Shown: positions 7,416 to 15,076 of the stretch, one piece after another
How the letters are laid out: every line of letters starts with the position of its first letter
Numbering within the stretch: position 1 is the first letter of the stretch
Source: Candidatus Defluviilinea proxima
GTDB lineage: Bacteria > Chloroflexota > Anaerolineae > Anaerolineales > Villigracilaceae
Reading direction: 5' to 3'
Assembly: GCA_016721115.1 (NCBI GenBank)
Contig: JADKIW010000001.1
Location: forward strand, 3,921,501 to 3,985,500
DNA length: 64,000 nucleotides
Made by a program: the position numbers and the translations under genes
Notes under the pieces: model-generated
Told to the model about the DNA's origin: nothing
Databases searched by the model: none
The model's input: the letters and a program-made list of their open reading frames with translations, nothing else

Positions 7416-8483
7416 ATGATTTCACAAAAAGAAAAAATACTCCTACTCACAAATATCTTCTTCTGCCTATTCCTCTATGGCTGTTCCCCAAAAGCGCCGT
7501 CTCTACTAGGGGAATGGTTTACAGGGAATTTACATGATATTGCTTGGAGTCCAGACAATAAAATATTTGTAGCAAATTACTGGATAGATGGTGATGACTC
7601 AAACAGTTATGTTCAAGCATTCAGCGTGCAGTCACTCGAAAGTATTTGGGTTGCCAATAAAAGTTTAGCATCAGATGTTACTTTTACACCCGATGGTCAA
7701 TATACCGTCGAGTCCAATGAGTTCGCCCCATATTTTTATTGGCGCAGCATTGAAAACGGCGAAATAGTGCGTCAAGGTGACATTACAAGTCCAAATCAAA
7801 TTAATAGTGAAACTTGCAATGGTGGCGGGGGCATCATAGTAAATAGTCTGCAAAAAAACACCGCATTGATTGCAAATTACCTTGACCTTATCGGACCAAG
7901 TTGGGGCACAAATAACACCATTGTAATTCGCCAATTAGATTTAGATACGGGAAAATGTAAAAATCTTTTCAATTATCAAGGTACTTTCGACTTATTCGAC
8001 CTCAATTCCAATGGAACTATTCTTGCCTATGGTGGCGAAGGTAAAGATGATTCAGTTATTCTTTGGGATGTAGAAAAACAAGAAAATATTTGCCGTATCC
8101 CACAAGTAGAATTCGGGCGGTTTATCCCCAACCAGAACACATTAGCAGTTATTAGACAGCAAAAAATTGTTTTTATTGACGCTACAGAGTGTAAAGAAAT
8201 AAGAGAGTTAAATATATCGCCCGAATCTGATTATGAAAATTATTTAGCATTCAGCCCAGATGGAAAGAGTTTTGCCATTGCACGAGAAAAAATCGAAGTC
8301 AGAAATATACTTTCAGGTGAAATCCTAGCGCAAATCCCTTTTCCTGATAAGGCAGTTCCTAATTCAAGTAAATTATTCTTAAGTGGAATTGAATTTAGTC
8401 CTGATGGAAAATATCTTTTAATTTCTTATTTTCCTTTGGATAGTGCCTACAATGGTCAAATTCAACTTTGGCAATTACAATGA
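7416..8483 (+). CDS. lipoprotein with WD40/beta-propeller-like repeats
   Basis: A 355-residue exported lipoprotein. Residues 1-23 form a signal peptide ending in a lipobox (L-Y-G-C, Cys about residue 23). The body has repeated blades of the W-S-P-D-N-K and F-S-P-D-G-K type (at least five, near residues 44, 88, 200, 280 and 325), typical of WD40/TolB-like propellers. The likely location is the outer face of the membrane; the partner is unknown. First gene of the array, 23 bp after a strong promoter, followed 19 bp downstream by an attC-like repeat. AT-rich. It shares the W-S-P-D-N-K signature with the other cassette lipoprotein at 9279. Confidence 0.75.
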   Translation: MISQKEKILLLTNIFFCLFLYGCSPKAPSLLGEWFTGNLHDIAWSPDNKIFVANYWIDGDDSNSYVQAFSVQSLESIWVANKSLASDVTFTPDGQYTVESNEFAPYFYWRSIENGEIVRQGDITSPNQINSETCNGGGGIIVNSLQKNTALIANYLDLIGPSWGTNNTIVIRQLDLDTGKCKNLFNYQGTFDLFDLNSNGTILAYGGEGKDDSVILWDVEKQENICRIPQVEFGRFIPNQNTLAVIRQQKIVFIDATECKEIRELNISPESDYENYLAFSPDGKSFAIAREKIEVRNILSGEILAQIPFPDKAVPNSSKLFLSGIEFSPDGKYLLISYFPLDSAYNGQIQLWQLQ

Positions 8484-8501
8484 GTCGCAAATCTCAAAAA
8501 C

Positions 8502-8658
8502 GCCCAACAAAGCATACTCTGCTATGTCCATCTTCAAAGACACTACCTGACGCTGGGGATTCTGCGGCAATTTCAAGCAGTTTTCTACACCTGAGTCTTT
8601 TTGTGGCTGGACAGTTTCGCCGTCCCTGCTCTGGTGCGGGTAACGCAATCCGTTGGCC
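8502..8658 (+). repeat. attC-like cassette repeat
   Basis: A 157-bp repeat that starts with GCCCAAC and ends with GTTGGCC, fitting RYYYAAC...GTTRRRY with near-complementary ends. The middle holds the shared blocks GACGCTGGGGATTCTGCGGC and a GGAC...GTCC hairpin. It begins 19 bp after the lipoprotein stop and ends 47 bp before the next gene. Confidence 0.65.
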
Positions 8659-8705
8659 CGCTGCCACCAAGACCTAACTAAAGTAAAGTTGAAGCATATA
8701 TAAAC

Positions 8706-9080
8706 ATGAAAACTAATAACCCTTTTGGTTTTGATAATGTAGTTTCTACCATTGCTGGATTAGGCGCCCCTGGTCTAGTACTATTTGTGGCAATGGCAAT
8801 TTCAGGTTGGGCAGGTGCAGCGGCAATTACTGCTGCACTTGCCGCATTAGGCGGGCCTTTCGGTATGTTAGGCGGAATTGCTTTTTTAGGGGTTTTGGCT
8901 TTGATGTCCAAAGGATTAACTGAGTTTGGGTTAGAGAAGATTTTTTTTGCTGTAATAAACCGCATGGAAAAAGATGGTCAGTCGAAGGAAAGCATTTATC
9001 AACAGATAAGCAAGTATCCAATATCGAACACCCTGAAAAGAAAAGTGCGGGATATGCTCTTTGGCAACAACGATGATTAG
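8706..9080 (+). CDS. small membrane protein
   Basis: A 124-residue protein. About residues 18-40 and 42-68 are two hydrophobic, Gly/Ala-rich helices (M-A-I-S-G-W-A-G-A-A-A type), followed by a charged cytoplasmic tail with K-R-K-V-R-D-M-L-F. The shape recalls small holin-like, bacteriocin-like or toxin-like peptides, but there is no firm match. It is a single-gene cassette: 47 bp after one attC-like repeat and overlapping the start of the next. Function unknown. Confidence 0.6.
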   Translation: MKTNNPFGFDNVVSTIAGLGAPGLVLFVAMAISGWAGAAAITAALAALGGPFGMLGGIAFLGVLALMSKGLTEFGLEKIFFAVINRMEKDGQSKESIYQQISKYPISNTLKRKVRDMLFGNNDD

Positions 9081-9204
9081 GCAACAACTATCTGACAAGA
9101 ATAATGATGAAACTTGTGTAGCTTTACTTTTTTCAATTTAGCATTTTTCTGGCTGGACGGCTTCGCTGTCCCTGCCTTAGTGCGTGTAAAGCAATCCGTT
9201 GGCA
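9079..9204 (+). repeat. attC-like cassette repeat
   Basis: This copy begins at the stop codon of the previous gene (AGGCAAC) and ends with GTTGGCA at 9198-9204. The second half (TTTTTCTGGCTGGACGGC through GCAATCCGTTGG) is nearly identical to the other copies. The first half is diverged, so its left boundary is less sure. Confidence 0.55.
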
Positions 9205-9278
9205 AGAGCCTACTAATTGAACAAGGTTATAAATAAGTAGTCAATATTTATATTAGGGAAACCCAAAAGAAATTCTCA

Positions 9279-10673
9279 ATGAAAATAAAACCATTTTCTT
9301 ATCTTTGTTTTTTGACAACAGTGATTATCTCTCTGACCGCTTGTGGGTCTAGCGCGCCTATACCAGCAACAATTAACGCAACACCAACTTCTACCAAAAA
9401 TCAGATTGTTGCGTCGCCTATTGACACAGTTACATATCCGCCTTTACCTACATTCGTTCCGCTTCCTACATTTGTTCCGATTCCATCTCCCACTCCTCTT
9501 ATCAATAGTCAACTGGTCGATTATTGGTTAACGCAATACGCTCTGGCTACACCAATTAGGACACCCGTTGCACAAATGAAACACAATAGCCCTAGAGTTT
9601 ACACAACAAATGGCAACGTATATTTTCAGGATAGCAGCGGAAAGGCAATACAAATAACTGATAATGGAAAAGACCAATATCCCATTCTTTCAGATGACTG
9701 GCAAAAGATTGTTTTTTATCGTGGGGATAATTATGATAGCTTATACTCTATAAATGCGGATGGAAGTAATGAACGACTGCTTATAACGAGTAAATCGCTT
9801 CCCTCTCTTAGTCAAGGGGAAATAAAAGCTCCGACCTTCAAGCCCAACACACATTATTTGCTATTTAATACATATCTTTGCAACCCAAGACCTACTGGAC
9901 AAAGTTACAACGCTCCTGATTGCACGGTCAGTATTTATGGGGTTGACGCTGACACAGGGGACTTTTTAACTCAGATTGCCGGAGGATTAAGCGGAAATAC
10001 AATGCACTATCGTAATTTTATGGTTTCACCTGATGGGCAATATATTTCTGTGGCTTCATCAGGGCATATAAGTATATATCGCGGTAGCGATATATACTAC
10101 CAGAATGCCGTTGTTTACAATATCACTCAACCAGCTGAATATTTACCAAGACAGTTCTGGCTTCCCGATTCAAGCGGATTATTGGCGATTGTTGCTACAG
10201 ATAAATATAATGAGCGAGGAACTCCTTCATGGAGTTATGCTGTTTACCGCTATAAGTTGGGTGAAACCGCTATTCAAATACCACTTGATAAAACCATCGT
10301 AAGAACACAAGGCGATACTTCATGCGTTTCCCCAGACAGAAACTGGATATTGTTTGCAGGTACAGATATAAATAGTGGTCAATGGGGTGACCTTCAGGGA
10401 TATTATCTTGGGAATCTTAACAATGGTCAAACACGACCTTTCACATTTTATGGATTTCCTTGGGATTGTGTGTGGAGTCCAGACAATAAGCATTTTGTTT
10501 CTTATGGAAACTTATCCTTTAGTTTTATAGTCCCCGTGGATGGCTCTTTACCCATTCCTATTAATGGTTTATTCTTGGAATGGATTGACAATATACACTA
10601 TTATTATGAAACCTACGAGAATGGTAAAGTAGATTCAAGGAAAGTTTATGTTGGAGAAATCACTGATAACTAG
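9279..10673 (+). CDS. lipoprotein with TolB/WD40-like beta-propeller
   Basis: A 464-residue lipoprotein. The signal peptide (residues 1-24) ends in a lipobox L-T-A-C. A Pro/Thr-rich spacer follows (about 25-85, with repeated L-P-T-F-V-P), then a propeller with S-D-D-W-Q-K, V-S-P-D-G-Q and V-W-S-P-D-N-K blades, some bearing the D-G-S-N-E-R signature of TolB/PD40 repeats. It is likely held outside the cell and senses or binds a partner. Single-gene cassette between attC-like repeats, AT-rich, same strand as the array. It looks like a distant relative of the 7416 lipoprotein. Confidence 0.75.
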   Translation: MKIKPFSYLCFLTTVIISLTACGSSAPIPATINATPTSTKNQIVASPIDTVTYPPLPTFVPLPTFVPIPSPTPLINSQLVDYWLTQYALATPIRTPVAQMKHNSPRVYTTNGNVYFQDSSGKAIQITDNGKDQYPILSDDWQKIVFYRGDNYDSLYSINADGSNERLLITSKSLPSLSQGEIKAPTFKPNTHYLLFNTYLCNPRPTGQSYNAPDCTVSIYGVDADTGDFLTQIAGGLSGNTMHYRNFMVSPDGQYISVASSGHISIYRGSDIYYQNAVVYNITQPAEYLPRQFWLPDSSGLLAIVATDKYNERGTPSWSYAVYRYKLGETAIQIPLDKTIVRTQGDTSCVSPDRNWILFAGTDINSGQWGDLQGYYLGNLNNGQTRPFTFYGFPWDCVWSPDNKHFVSYGNLSFSFIVPVDGSLPIPINGLFLEWIDNIHYYYETYENGKVDSRKVYVGEITDN

Positions 10674-10763
10674 GTTTGCAAATAAATGCTGTGCTTGTAA
10701 AATCAAGTCAATGAAAGGCTGGGGGTTGGTTTTTAGGTAGTACGCCTTGCGCCCTTCGGCTCT

Positions 10764-10893
10764 TGCCAACACAGCGTGCACCTGAAGCTGGGGGGGCTGC
10801 GGCAATTTCAGGCAGTTTTCTACGCCTGAGTCTTTTTCTGGCTGGACGGCTTCGCCGTCCCTGCTCTGGTGCGGGTAACGTAAGCTGTTGGGC
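10764..10893 (+). repeat. attC-like cassette repeat
   Basis: A 130-bp copy from TGCCAAC (10764) to GTTGGGC (10887-10893). The internal hairpin is perfect: GGACGGC-TTC-GCCGTCC at 10844-10860. The 326 bp between the lipoprotein and the zinc-ribbon gene hold this repeat, about 90 bp before it and about 106 bp after it in which I see no gene. Confidence 0.65.
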
Positions 10894-10999
10894 AGTTTGA
10901 ACTCCTTTATGTCGGCTCCAGGACAATCGCAAATGTTGATCTTGTCCTGTGATAAAGAATGATAAATGTTTTGGATTATATAGAATACAGGAGGCAGTA

Positions 11000-11215
11000 A
11001 TGCGCAAGGGTCAATGTCCCAAGTGTGGTTCGAGCAATGTGTTTACCAAGAAGGATGGTATTAATTATGGCGCATTCGAAATCGTCATATCGTTTTTGGT
11101 GGCCCATTCACCCGCCAATGACTACATCTGCACCGACTGCGGTTACTTTGAACGTTACATCGACGACCAACCGAAACTGGTAGAAGTCGCCCAGAAGTGG
11201 CAGAAAGTAAGGTAG
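11000..11215 (+). CDS. small zinc-ribbon protein
   Basis: A 71-residue protein with two CxxC knuckles: C-P-K-C near residue 6 and C-T-D-C near residue 49, so it likely binds one zinc. The part between them is hydrophobic (A-F-E-I-V-I-S-F-L-V). It resembles small orphan zinc ribbons with no assigned function. The ATG at 11000 follows an AGGAGG ribosome site at 10988-10993. A longer in-frame start at 10949 has no such site. Cassette gene, followed by 169 bp without a gene and then an attC-like repeat. Confidence 0.7.
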   Translation: MRKGQCPKCGSSNVFTKKDGINYGAFEIVISFLVAHSPANDYICTDCGYFERYIDDQPKLVEVAQKWQKVR

Positions 11216-11384
11216 GTTAGGCTACGCGGTCAGATAGGCAAGATTTTGTTCTGTTGATCGGGTCACTCTCAGGTATGGGCTATAAAAACCTATGAGAAAA
11301 GATGGTTCGATGGTGGTCCGTTGATATATGGATATCGGACACATTATCAGTAATGTCATTAGCAAAAATCACGATCAAATAACT

Positions 11385-11518
11385 GCCCAACACCGCACGC
11401 ATTGGACGCTGGGGCGCTTCATGTGCGCAAACCTCAAGCAGTTTCCTACGCCTAAGCATTTTTCTGGTTGGACGGCTTCGCTGTCCTGCCTTAGTGCGGG
11501 TAACGCAATCCGTTAGCA
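11385..11518 (+). repeat. attC-like cassette repeat
   Basis: A 134-bp copy from GCCCAAC to GTTAGCA. It has GGACGCTGGGGCGCTTC in the left arm, the hairpin GGACGGCTTCGCTGTCC in the middle and GTAACGCAATCCGTTAG at the end. The 344-bp gap between the zinc-ribbon and aldo/keto reductase genes holds this repeat; the 169 bp before it contain no gene I can support. Confidence 0.65.
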
Positions 11519-11559
11519 AACGAAACTGTTCACATGTCATAATAAAAATTGGAGACCCT

Positions 11560-12555
11560 ATGTTCAAACGACGTTTAGGACGCAGTAATCTTGAAGTAAG
11601 CGCAATGGGATTAGGTTGTTGGGCAATTGGCGGACCCTGGGACTGGCTTGAAGCAGATGGCAGTAAGGAACCCGATGGTCTGGGACAGGTGGATGACGCA
11701 GAATCGGTCCGCGCCATTCACTACGCACTCGAAAAGGGGATCAACTTCTTTGACACAGCTGCCAATTATGGTTGCGGACATAGCGAGAGAATACTTGCCA
11801 ATGCAATTGCAGGGCGCCGCGATAAAGTTATTCTCGCAACGAAGTTTGGCTATGTTGTAGATGAAGAAAAACATACCGTTACAGAAACGGAAGATATCGT
11901 CAGTCGCATCCATCAAGAATGTGAAACCAGCCTGCGCAACTTACAGACCGACTATATTGACCTCTATCAATTTCACGTGGGCAATTACCCGACAGAGAAA
12001 GCCGCCGAAGTACGTGACATGCTAGAAACGCTGGTGGATGAAGGCAAGATCCGCTGGTATGGCTGGAGCACTGATAATGTTGAAGAAGCGCGTGTATTTG
12101 CGCAAGGTCAACATTGCACATCGATTCAGCATAGGTTAAATATGCTAGGCGGCGCACCTCAAATGCTGGCGGTCTGTGAAGAACATGATCTGGCTAGTAT
12201 CAACCGATCCCCCTTCGCTAGCGGCATATTGACAGGCAAGTTCAACCCGGACACCACCTTCCCTAACGATGATGTCCGAAGCACTTGGAGTTTACGTACT
12301 GAGCAGGCAACGCAACTCCTCCAACGGATTGATGCGGTACGAAAATTTCTCGCTGACACTGGTGAAACACGAACCCTAGCTCAGTTTGCCCTCGCCTGGA
12401 TATGGACTCACAATGATCGGACGATCCCTATCCCTGGCTTCAAGACCGCCACCCAAGTGCGAGAGAATATTCAGGCGATGGAATATGGTCTGTTGAGTAA
12501 AGAACAAATGAAAAAAATTGATGAGATATTTGAACGTCCATCAATTATCTCGTAG
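11560..12555 (+). CDS. aldo/keto reductase
   Basis: A 331-residue NADPH-dependent aldo/keto reductase (TIM barrel, cytosolic). The catalytic tetrad is visible: Asp and Tyr in F-F-D-T-A-A-N-Y-G, Lys in L-A-T-K-F-G, and His in Y-Q-F-H-V-G. It opens with the usual R-L-G-R-S-N-L-E-V-S-A-M-G-L-G. The C-terminal R-E-N-I and I-P-I-P-G-F match the cofactor-binding end. ATG 11560 follows GGAGA. Substrate cannot be told. It is a single-gene cassette, 42 bp after one attC-like repeat and 15 bp before the next, with fewer A/T bases than other cassettes, which suggests a different origin. Confidence 0.88.
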   Translation: MFKRRLGRSNLEVSAMGLGCWAIGGPWDWLEADGSKEPDGLGQVDDAESVRAIHYALEKGINFFDTAANYGCGHSERILANAIAGRRDKVILATKFGYVVDEEKHTVTETEDIVSRIHQECETSLRNLQTDYIDLYQFHVGNYPTEKAAEVRDMLETLVDEGKIRWYGWSTDNVEEARVFAQGQHCTSIQHRLNMLGGAPQMLAVCEEHDLASINRSPFASGILTGKFNPDTTFPNDDVRSTWSLRTEQATQLLQRIDAVRKFLADTGETRTLAQFALAWIWTHNDRTIPIPGFKTATQVRENIQAMEYGLLSKEQMKKIDEIFERPSIIS

Positions 12556-12569
12556 TGTAATGATTATCC

Positions 12570-12704
12570 GCCCAACACCGCGTGCGCTTGACGTTGGGGC
12601 GCTTCGTGTGCGCACATCTCAAGCAGTTTTCTGCGCCTCAGCCTTTTTCTGGCTGGATGGCCTCGCCGTCCCCGCTCTGGTGCGGGTAACGCAAACCGTT
12701 AGAC
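12570..12704 (+). repeat. attC-like cassette repeat
   Basis: A 135-bp copy, one of the best preserved: GCCCAAC at 12570, closing GTTAGAC at 12698-12704, internal GGATGGCCTCGCCGTCC hairpin. It lies 15 bp after the aldo/keto reductase and 21 bp before the next ATG. Confidence 0.68.
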
Positions 12705-12725
12705 GTCGATAGTGTGAGAAAAACA

Positions 12726-13532
12726 ATGAAATTAGATGCTTATGTTATAAACGCTTTTACAGAAAAAATTGGGTGCGGCAATCCCGCTGGAGTAGTCTTA
12801 TCTCAAGAAAATCTATCAGAAGAACTGATGCAGAAAATTGCATTTGATATAAACAAATCAGAAACGGCTTTCATAACAAAAACCGATGCGACCAATTACA
12901 ATATTCGTTGGTTTGCGCCTTTGAAAGAAGTCCCTATTTGTGGGCATGCTACACTGGGAGCTTCAAAAGTAATATTTCATAAAAACCCCAATTTAATGAA
13001 AATAAATTTTCATTACAAAGATGGGACAATTACTGCGCATCAAGACGAAGAAGGAAATATCGCAATGTTGTTTCCGTTAGATGAATATAAAAGAATTGAC
13101 ATAGAAGCAGAATTCTATGATTTCTTTAACTTGAAAGATATAAAAGATGGCATTTACGGAATTAATACAAAAAAAGTGATACTAATCATTGACAAGGCGA
13201 TTGATTTAAGGAAAGTAGAGCCAAATTTCCAAAAGATGAAAGAGAGCAAAGGAAAAAGTGAACATGGTATTGGGATAACAAAGCTATCAGAAGACTATGA
13301 CTTTGAAAGCAGGTATTTTAATCCCTGGTATGGAGTTGATGAAGACCCAGTTACAGGCTCTGTTCATACAGTATTGGCAAACTATTGGAGCAAACAGTTA
13401 AATAAAAACAATTTGGTTGCATACCAAAATTCGCAACGACCAGGCAAGTTATGTCTGGCAATAGATGCTGACAAAAAAGTTGAAATAAAAGGGAATGCCA
13501 AAATATTCATCGAGGGTCATATCCTTGTTTAG
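12726..13532 (+). CDS. PhzF family protein
   Basis: A 268-residue protein of the PhzF/diaminopimelate-epimerase-like fold (two mirrored halves). Signature positions are present: G-N-P-A-G-V-V near residue 20, E-T-A-F-I with the catalytic Glu near residue 48, C-G-H-A-T-L-G near residue 74, and D-P-V-T-G-S-V-H near residue 208. Family members are isomerases or epimerases of small metabolites; the substrate here is unknown. A GTG at 12714 is an alternative start. Very AT-rich and flanked by attC-like repeats, so a clear cassette gene. Confidence 0.85.
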   Translation: MKLDAYVINAFTEKIGCGNPAGVVLSQENLSEELMQKIAFDINKSETAFITKTDATNYNIRWFAPLKEVPICGHATLGASKVIFHKNPNLMKINFHYKDGTITAHQDEEGNIAMLFPLDEYKRIDIEAEFYDFFNLKDIKDGIYGINTKKVILIIDKAIDLRKVEPNFQKMKESKGKSEHGIGITKLSEDYDFESRYFNPWYGVDEDPVTGSVHTVLANYWSKQLNKNNLVAYQNSQRPGKLCLAIDADKKVEIKGNAKIFIEGHILV

Positions 13533-13557
13533 TGCACATCCATCGAGCGCAGAAAAC

Positions 13558-13662
13558 GCCTAACAAAACATGCACCTGACGATGGGAAGCCAAGTATCAA
13601 TGCACTTTGGCTGGACGGCTTCGCTGTCCCAGCCTTAGTGCGTGTAACGCAATCCGTTAGCC
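13558..13662 (+). repeat. attC-like cassette repeat, short form
   Basis: A 105-bp copy from GCCTAAC to GTTAGCC. It lacks part of the left middle block but keeps the arms and the hairpin region GGCTGGACGGCTTCGCTGTC, with GGCTGG pairing with CCAGCC. 26 bp after the PhzF gene and 30 bp before the next ATG. Confidence 0.65.
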
Positions 13663-13692
13663 GCTATCTTCCAGAGTAAAGAAGGGAAAGCA

Positions 13693-14484
13693 ATGTCTAC
13701 AACTGCAACCGAGTTTGATAGCAAAATCACAAGGTGGAAGCAAGAAATGGATTTGCCCTGGGCAAAATTGAAGTACAAATTAGGGCAATCCAATTTATCA
13801 AAACATCTTGGGCAAAATCAGATGAAAATTCTCGATGTAGGCGGCGGAAATGGTCTTGACGCAATTCCATTTGCAAAGCAAGGTCATCACGTGGATATTG
13901 TTGACTATTCACAAGAAATGCTTGCGGATGTTCAAAACCAAGCCGTTCAAGGAAATATTCAAGAATACATCACAACTCATTTGACCGATGTAAAAAATAT
14001 TTCCGATTTGTTCTCTGATGGTCAATTTGACTTAATTCTGTGCCACAATGTTCTTCAATACGTTGATGATGTCCCCTCACTTATCAAAAACTTCTCAAAG
14101 TTACTCAAACCTGATGGGGTAGTTTCTATCATTAGCATTAATCGGTTTTCAACACCGTATCATGCCGCATTTTTGTATAATGACCTTACAGAAGCGCTTG
14201 CTCAGCTCAACACTCGAACAACAAAAGCCAAAATATTTGACGCAGTTATGACGAATTATTGTGCGGATGAAATCGAAGAACTGTTAGAAAATGTAGGCGT
14301 TATTCCAGAAGCTGACTACGGTATTCGTTGCTTATGTGATTACTGGGGAGATAATGAGCGCAAATCAAATCCTGTGATTTTCGAGCAAATTGAACGCCTT
14401 GAATGTGCTCTTACGGAACTTCATCCGTACAAACTTTTGGCTCGTTATTTCCAAGTTGTTGCTCGAAAGGCAAAAAGCGACTAA
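13693..14484 (+). CDS. class I SAM-dependent methyltransferase
   Basis: A 263-residue cytosolic methyltransferase. Motif I is I-L-D-V-G-G-G-N-G near residue 49, the acidic end of strand 2 is V-D-I-V-D-Y-S near residue 74, and motif IV is D-L-I-L-C-H-N-V near residue 117. Overall similar to CmoM/SmtA-type enzymes, which act on modified tRNA uridine, but the substrate cannot be fixed from this alone. AAGGGAAAG precedes the ATG. Last complete cassette; its stop overlaps the start of a truncated attC-like repeat. AT-rich. Confidence 0.82.
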   Translation: MSTTATEFDSKITRWKQEMDLPWAKLKYKLGQSNLSKHLGQNQMKILDVGGGNGLDAIPFAKQGHHVDIVDYSQEMLADVQNQAVQGNIQEYITTHLTDVKNISDLFSDGQFDLILCHNVLQYVDDVPSLIKNFSKLLKPDGVVSIISINRFSTPYHAAFLYNDLTEALAQLNTRTTKAKIFDAVMTNYCADEIEELLENVGVIPEADYGIRCLCDYWGDNERKSNPVIFEQIERLECALTELHPYKLLARYFQVVARKAKSD

Positions 14485-14541
14485 CAAAGCACGCACTAGA
14501 TGTTGGGGGGTCTGTAGCGTTTTCAGGCATTTCGCGAAGTA
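14479..14541 (+). repeat. truncated attC-like repeat at the right end of the array
   Basis: GACTAACAAAGCACGCAC and the following GATGTTGGGG match the left arm of the repeat, then the sequence runs into the duplicated response-regulator fragment at 14542. The right arm and closing core are missing, so the array was cut here. Confidence 0.6.
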
Positions 14542-14666
14542 CCTGCACATCATACATACAGAGGCTTGCGGAGATTGTAGGCGCTCAAATCCGCGACAGA
14601 CGGTTCATCATCCACAACAAGAATGCGGTGTGACATGTGCGTAGCACATTATGAATTTGTGTCAGT
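14542..14666. repeat. right copy of the direct repeat: fragment of the response regulator gene
   Basis: This is a decayed copy of 7147-7278: the first ~30 codons of the regulator gene (minus strand), its start and part of its promoter. Single-base changes and a 4-bp insertion make it non-coding. The operator has lost exactly 11 bp, leaving one half-site GTGTCAG (14660-14666) next to the promoter of the following gene. Confidence 0.8.
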
Positions 14667-14714
14667 AAGCTTTATAATCCACCTTCGTTCAACATTTTTT
14701 ATTCGGAGGCACAC

Positions 14715-14966
14715 ATGGTTAACTTCATTATCTGGATCATCTTCGGTGCGCTGGCAGGTTGGGTCGCCAGCATCATCACAGGCAAGAACCGCAAGATCAA
14801 CGGTGTTGCCAATGTCGTTCTCGGTATGTTCGGTGCCTTTGTCGGCGCGGGCATCATGAACACGTTGGGTATGCCCGTCCCTACAGGGTTTACCATCACA
14901 GGCTTTCTAGTCGCTGTGGGAGGTTCGGTAGCCTTGATCGTCGCCATGGGGCTGATCCGCAATTAA
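14715..14966 (+). CDS. GlsB/YeaQ/YmgE family stress-response membrane protein
   Basis: An 83-residue integral membrane protein of the transglycosylase-associated (YeaQ/YmgE) family: three hydrophobic helices (about 3-22, 30-50, 57-80) and a G-A-L-A-G-W-V-A-S motif after the first. GGAGG lies 8 bp before the ATG and a TATAAT box is at 14673-14678. Family members are small inner-membrane proteins raised under stress, of unknown biochemical role. A half-copy of the two-component operator lies upstream. An intrinsic terminator follows. Confidence 0.88.
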   Translation: MVNFIIWIIFGALAGWVASIITGKNRKINGVANVVLGMFGAFVGAGIMNTLGMPVPTGFTITGFLVAVGGSVALIVAMGLIRN

Positions 14967-14980
14967 CATACCATCAACGA

Positions 14981-15019
14981 ACAAAGAGCCATGCAGGTAT
15001 TGCATGGCTCTTTGTTTTA
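14981..15019. terminator. intrinsic terminator
   Basis: A perfect 15-bp stem (ACAAAGAGCCATGCA) with loop GGTAT and a trailing TTTAT. It follows the GlsB-like gene by 14 bp. Confidence 0.9.
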
Positions 15020-15064
15020 TATACTGACAGGGTCGCCCCTGCGACGAATTCCCTGATGCCTGTG

Positions 15065-15070
15065 TATAAT
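15065..15070 (+). promoter_or_regulatory. -10 box of a probable leaderless transcript
   Basis: TATAAT ends exactly 6 nt before ATG 15077, and no ribosome site fits between. Same geometry as at 26994, 29707 and 63471. Confidence 0.55.
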
Positions 15071-15076
15071 TCCCCC

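Noticed and set aside
8468..8677. A 69-codon gene between the first and second cassettes
   Set aside because: It lies across the attC-like repeat and its frame is not shared with the other copies.
14759..15076. N-terminal extension of the 2-hydroxyacid dehydrogenase reading through the GlsB-like gene
   Set aside because: It crosses a strong intrinsic terminator and a real gene in another frame; the enzyme's family start is at 15077.
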